Positions 6,868-8,784 of a stretch of 8,784 nucleotides of DNA are shown here, piece by piece. The notes under the pieces were generated by a model. The model ran no database searches. It was not told where the DNA came from and saw nothing but the letters and a program-made list of their open reading frames with translations. This DNA comes from Calditrichia bacterium (GTDB lineage: Bacteria; Calditrichota; Calditrichia; Calditrichales; Calditrichaceae): the NCBI GenBank assembly GCA_027039465.1, contig JALWEA010000432.1, forward strand, positions 1 to 8,784, read 5' to 3'. How positions within the stretch are numbered: the first letter of the stretch is position 1; each line of letters begins with the position of its first letter. The translations under genes were made by a program, and so were the position numbers.

Positions 6868-7089
6868 TCAAAAATCGTTTAATTCAAAGTTTCCGTCCGT
6901 ATCTTTGGACAATTTTTTAACCTTTTGCTCGGCCGTTTGTAACTGTTTCAGACAGAATTCAACCAACTTCTGCCCCTCTTCAAAGGCGGCAATACTATCG
7001 TCCAAAGTAATTTCGCCGCTTTCTAATTTTTCCACAATGGATTCCAATTTTTCAAGCGCTTCTTCAAATGTTAGATTTTTTTTAGTCAT
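6868..7089 (-). CDS. xseB: Exodeoxyribonuclease VII small subunit
   Basis: Small subunit of exonuclease VII, which degrades single-stranded DNA from both ends to oligonucleotides and works as a complex of several XseB helical hairpins around XseA. The protein is 73 residues, typical for the family, and shows the hallmark FEEALEKLESIVEKLESGE followed by LDDSIAAFEEG and a second charged helix (LVEFCLKQLQTAEQKV). The first 8 nt overlap the end of xseA, the usual translational coupling that keeps the subunits in proportion. Its TGA stop is 8 nt from the preferred nadK start. The ribosome binding site is weak (AGAAGAT), consistent with coupled initiation. Confidence 0.96.
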   Translation of the reverse strand: MTKKNLTFEEALEKLESIVEKLESGEITLDDSIAAFEEGQKLVEFCLKQLQTAEQKVKKLSKDTDGNFELNDF

Positions 7090-8290
7090 GATCTTCTATC
7101 TTTGTTATTTGACTTTCAATTTTACCCTGATACAGTTCGGTTGTAATCATTCCGTTTACGCGCGCCTTAACGGCCTCTTTCAGTACTTTACCGTCTAGGT
7201 AAGTAATGCTGTAACCGCGTTCCAAAACTTTTTTGGGACTTAGATTTTGCAGGCGCAGGTTCAGTTGCTGCAAATACTGTTTTCGGTCGGTTAAATTGCG
7301 CAGCATATTACGCGACAATTGAGTGCTCAATTCATCAATGCGCAAGGCGTACTGATGTAAAAGGTCTTCCGGCCGCCGCAAACCGTAGCTGCGCCGTAAA
7401 GCCGTAATTCTTTGCCTATAATTTTCGATTTTCATTAGTACGGCTCGCCGCATTTGTTGCGCATAGCGTAAAACTTTTCGCCTTAATTCCATGAAATCGG
7501 GCACGGCCAGTTCAGCGGCAGCCGAAGGCGTCGGAGCACGTAAATCCGCCACAAAATCGGCAATGGTAAAATCGATTTCATGTCCCACGGCGGAAATAAT
7601 CGGAATGCGGGAATTAAAAATTGCCCGGGCCACCACTTCTTCGTTAAAGGCCCACAAATCTTCCAGCGATCCGCCTCCCCGCCCCACGATCAAAACGTCC
7701 ACTTCACCGAAATCGTTAAATTCCGCAATAGCTGCGGCAATATCTTTGGCCGCCCCTTCACCCTGCACCTGGACGGGACGCAAAATAATCTGCACATTGG
7801 GCGCACGGCGTGAAATGACATTGATAATATCCCGAATGGCGGCGCCGGTATCGGAAGTAATCACACCGACTCTGAGAGGATATTTTGGAATGGGCTTTTT
7901 GTACTCTGCGGAAAACAGGCCTTCCGCTTCCAATTGCTTTTTAAGGCGCTCGAATTCCATTTGCAGCTTGCCCAATCCGGCCGGTTGAATGCGCAAAATA
8001 TCAAAATTGTAGCGTCCGCTGCGTTCGAATACACGCACATTACCCAAAGCCTGTACATGCATGCCGTCTTCAATTTCAAAATCGAGCATGGCTGCGCGGG
8101 AACGCCAAATCACCGCAGAAATTTGGGCGCTGTTATCCTTCAGTGTAAAATAAAAATGACCCGAAGAGTGCGCCTTGAAATTAGACACCTCACCTTCGAG
8201 CCATATTGTAGGAATGTTTTCTTCCAGTAAATATTTAATGGTGTGTGTTAATTCACTCACCGAAAAAATATGTGTTTCTTCTGACCACAT
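7082..8290 (-). CDS. xseA: Exodeoxyribonuclease VII large subunit
   Basis: Catalytic subunit of exonuclease VII, acting on ssDNA in repair and recombination. The 402 residues match the shorter versions of the family. The N-terminal OB-fold DNA-binding domain spans about 1-100 (FSVSELTHTIKYLLEE, WLEGEVSNFKAHSSGHFYFTLKD). The catalytic domain follows with GVITSDTGAAIRDI at about 142-156, GRGGGSLEDLWAFNEE at 203-218, and SAVGHEIDFTIADFVADLR running into APTPSAAAELA by 262, all family hallmarks. A coiled-coil arm at about 265-345 and the C-terminal VLERGYSITY strand motif near 358 complete it. The start at 8290 gives the full OB fold; AAAGG lies 7 nt upstream. It follows the tiny basic-protein gene by 52 nt, with an intrinsic terminator between, so the xse-nadK unit either has its own start site or depends on read-through. 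Confidence 0.97.
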   Translation of the reverse strand: MWSEETHIFSVSELTHTIKYLLEENIPTIWLEGEVSNFKAHSSGHFYFTLKDNSAQISAVIWRSRAAMLDFEIEDGMHVQALGNVRVFERSGRYNFDILRIQPAGLGKLQMEFERLKKQLEAEGLFSAEYKKPIPKYPLRVGVITSDTGAAIRDIINVISRRAPNVQIILRPVQVQGEGAAKDIAAAIAEFNDFGEVDVLIVGRGGGSLEDLWAFNEEVVARAIFNSRIPIISAVGHEIDFTIADFVADLRAPTPSAAAELAVPDFMELRRKVLRYAQQMRRAVLMKIENYRQRITALRRSYGLRRPEDLLHQYALRIDELSTQLSRNMLRNLTDRKQYLQQLNLRLQNLSPKKVLERGYSITYLDGKVLKEAVKARVNGMITTELYQGKIESQITKIEDHD

Positions 8291-8310
8291 TGAAAGGCCT
8301 TTATTTAACT

Positions 8311-8344
8311 AAAAGAAAAAAGGCTCATGTAAAATGAACCTTTT
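8311..8344 (-). terminator. Intrinsic terminator after the small basic-protein gene
   Basis: On the minus strand the sequence AAAAGGTTCA, a 7-nt loop (TTTTACA), TGAGCCTTTT and then TTCTTTT forms a 9-10 bp stem with one G-U pair, running into a T-rich tail. The stem is at 8335-8344 and 8318-8327; the tail ends at 8311. The 5' arm begins inside the TAA stop of the small gene (8343-8345). It lies just before xseA and may end most transcripts from the upstream operon or act as a partial attenuator. Confidence 0.75.
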
Positions 8345-8438
8345 AGCGGATTTTTTTCTTATGACGATTTTTTCTCAGACGTTTTTTCCGCTTATGGGTT
8401 GCCATCTTAGCACGTTTTCGCTTCCGTCCGCAAGGCAT
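8343..8438 (-). CDS. 31-residue Lys/Arg-rich ribosomal-type protein (AURKAIP1/COX24, bS22/mS38-like)
   Basis: A complete tiny gene: ATG at 8438, 31 codons, TAA at 8343-8345. The protein starts MPCGRKRKRAKMATHKRKKR, continues with LRKNRHKKK and ends IR. Ten lysines and eight arginines make 18 of 31 residues basic. The MP-GRKRKRxKxATHKRKKRLRKNRHKKK pattern matches, from memory, short proteins of Bacteroidota and related phyla annotated as AURKAIP1/COX24 domain proteins. These resemble mitochondrial mS38 and mycobacterial bS22, which bind the small ribosomal subunit. A strong AAAGGAGA ribosome binding site lies 10 nt upstream, well above the local norm, as expected for an abundant ribosomal protein. 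It lies 39 nt after the TPR gene and 52 nt before xseA. The coding call is strong; a ribosomal role is inferred from family resemblance. Confidence 0.88.
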   Translation of the reverse strand: MPCGRKRKRAKMATHKRKKRLRKNRHKKKIR

Positions 8439-8447
8439 ATTCGGTCG

Positions 8448-8455
8448 TCTCCTTT
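8448..8455 (-). promoter_or_regulatory. Strong Shine-Dalgarno site of the 31-residue gene
   Basis: AAAGGAGA on the minus strand, with GGAG 10 nt before the ATG at 8438. It fixes the start of this very short gene and supports its being translated at a high level. Confidence 0.75.
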
Positions 8456-8477
8456 CCTTTAGTTAATTTTTTTAATT

Positions 8478-8784
8478 TCAGTCTTTTTTCAAATGGTTTT
8501 TTGCTTGTTTAATGAATTCTTTGGCATTGGCCGCTTCATTCGAATTCGGATATAATTTTACGACTTTATTCCACGTTTTAACCGCTTGCTTTTCCTGCCC
8601 CATGTTAAATTGAATGACGCCTTTATTCAGCAAGCCCAAAGGATGATTGGGATTAATTTCCAAAGCCCGATTCATAAAATAAAGCGCAGAATCCAATTTG
8701 CCGATATTGAAATAGGCAACGCCCAAATCAATAACCGCTTCGATATCCGCTTTATGGTTTTGCTTTAAGGCCTTTTTGTAATTT
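8478..8784 (-). CDS. TPR-repeat protein, C-terminal part (5' end outside window)
   Basis: The frame is open from the window edge to a TGA at 8478-8480, giving about 101 C-terminal residues. An internal TTG at 8726 is not a convincing start because the reading continues upstream with TPR-like sequence (NYKKALKQNHKADIEAVIDL). At least two tetratricopeptide repeats are visible: one around LGVAYFNIGKLDSALYFMNR with ALEINPNHP, and the next around GVIQFNMGQEKQAVKTWNKV with VKLYPNS. The protein ends in a charged tail, KQAKNHLKKD. TPR repeats are protein-protein interaction scaffolds; the partner and any N-terminal domain or signal peptide cannot be seen. It is the first gene visible in the minus-strand block and is probably co-transcribed with the 31-residue gene. 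Confidence 0.9.
   Translation of the reverse strand, partial: NYKKALKQNHKADIEAVIDLGVAYFNIGKLDSALYFMNRALEINPNHPLGLLNKGVIQFNMGQEKQAVKTWNKVVKLYPNSNEAANAKEFIKQAKNHLKKD

Noticed and set aside
8291..8342. Promoter for xseA (TTTACA ... TTAAAT on the minus strand)
   Set aside because: The spacing is 19 nt and the boxes fall inside the terminator hairpin and T-tail; AT-rich chance matches are expected.

Overview
The window looks like core chromosome of a bacterium from the Calditrichota / Bacteroidota-Chlorobiota side of the tree, most plausibly a Caldithrix-like organism. The clues are a secreted GWxTD-domain protein, a tiny Lys/Arg-rich COX24/bS22-like ribosomal protein, the style of the SMC protein, and a moderate GC content. 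This placement is inferred from recalled family distributions; there is no rRNA gene here to confirm it.

Layout. Positions 1-5148 are a tightly packed plus-strand block: the C-terminal tail of an unidentified membrane protein (1-168), the chromosome-condensation ATPase Smc (177-3698), and a secreted GWxTD-domain protein (3712-5148). The gaps between them are only 8 and 13 nt. Positions 5924-8784 are a minus-strand block. In transcription order it holds the end of a TPR protein that starts outside the window, a 31-residue ribosomal-type basic protein missed by ordinary ORF length cut-offs, an intrinsic terminator, xseA and xseB (the two subunits of exonuclease VII, overlapping by 8 nt), and nadK (NAD kinase). 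The two blocks converge on a 775-nt gene-free region (5149-5923).

That convergent region is the only accessory-looking part of the window. It is almost filled with repeats of several kinds: a ~70-bp imperfect direct repeat present twice about 450 bp apart; a 162-bp REPIN/MITE-like element made of four nested hairpins with perfect 11-bp terminal inverted repeats; a ~94-bp fold-back element; and a tract of degenerate ACGAAT/ATTCAAC words. No coding sequence is convincing there, and no transposase is present.

Functionally, the genes are housekeeping: chromosome organisation (Smc), ssDNA processing (XseA/XseB), NADP supply (NadK) and ribosome assembly (small basic protein), plus one envelope or periplasmic protein of unknown role (GWxTD). 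I see no defence system, prophage, CRISPR array or tRNA. The most useful leads are the nested-hairpin element, the two divergent sequence motifs in Smc (hinge glycines and ABC signature), and the terminator that starts at the stop codon of the tiny ribosomal gene just before xseA.
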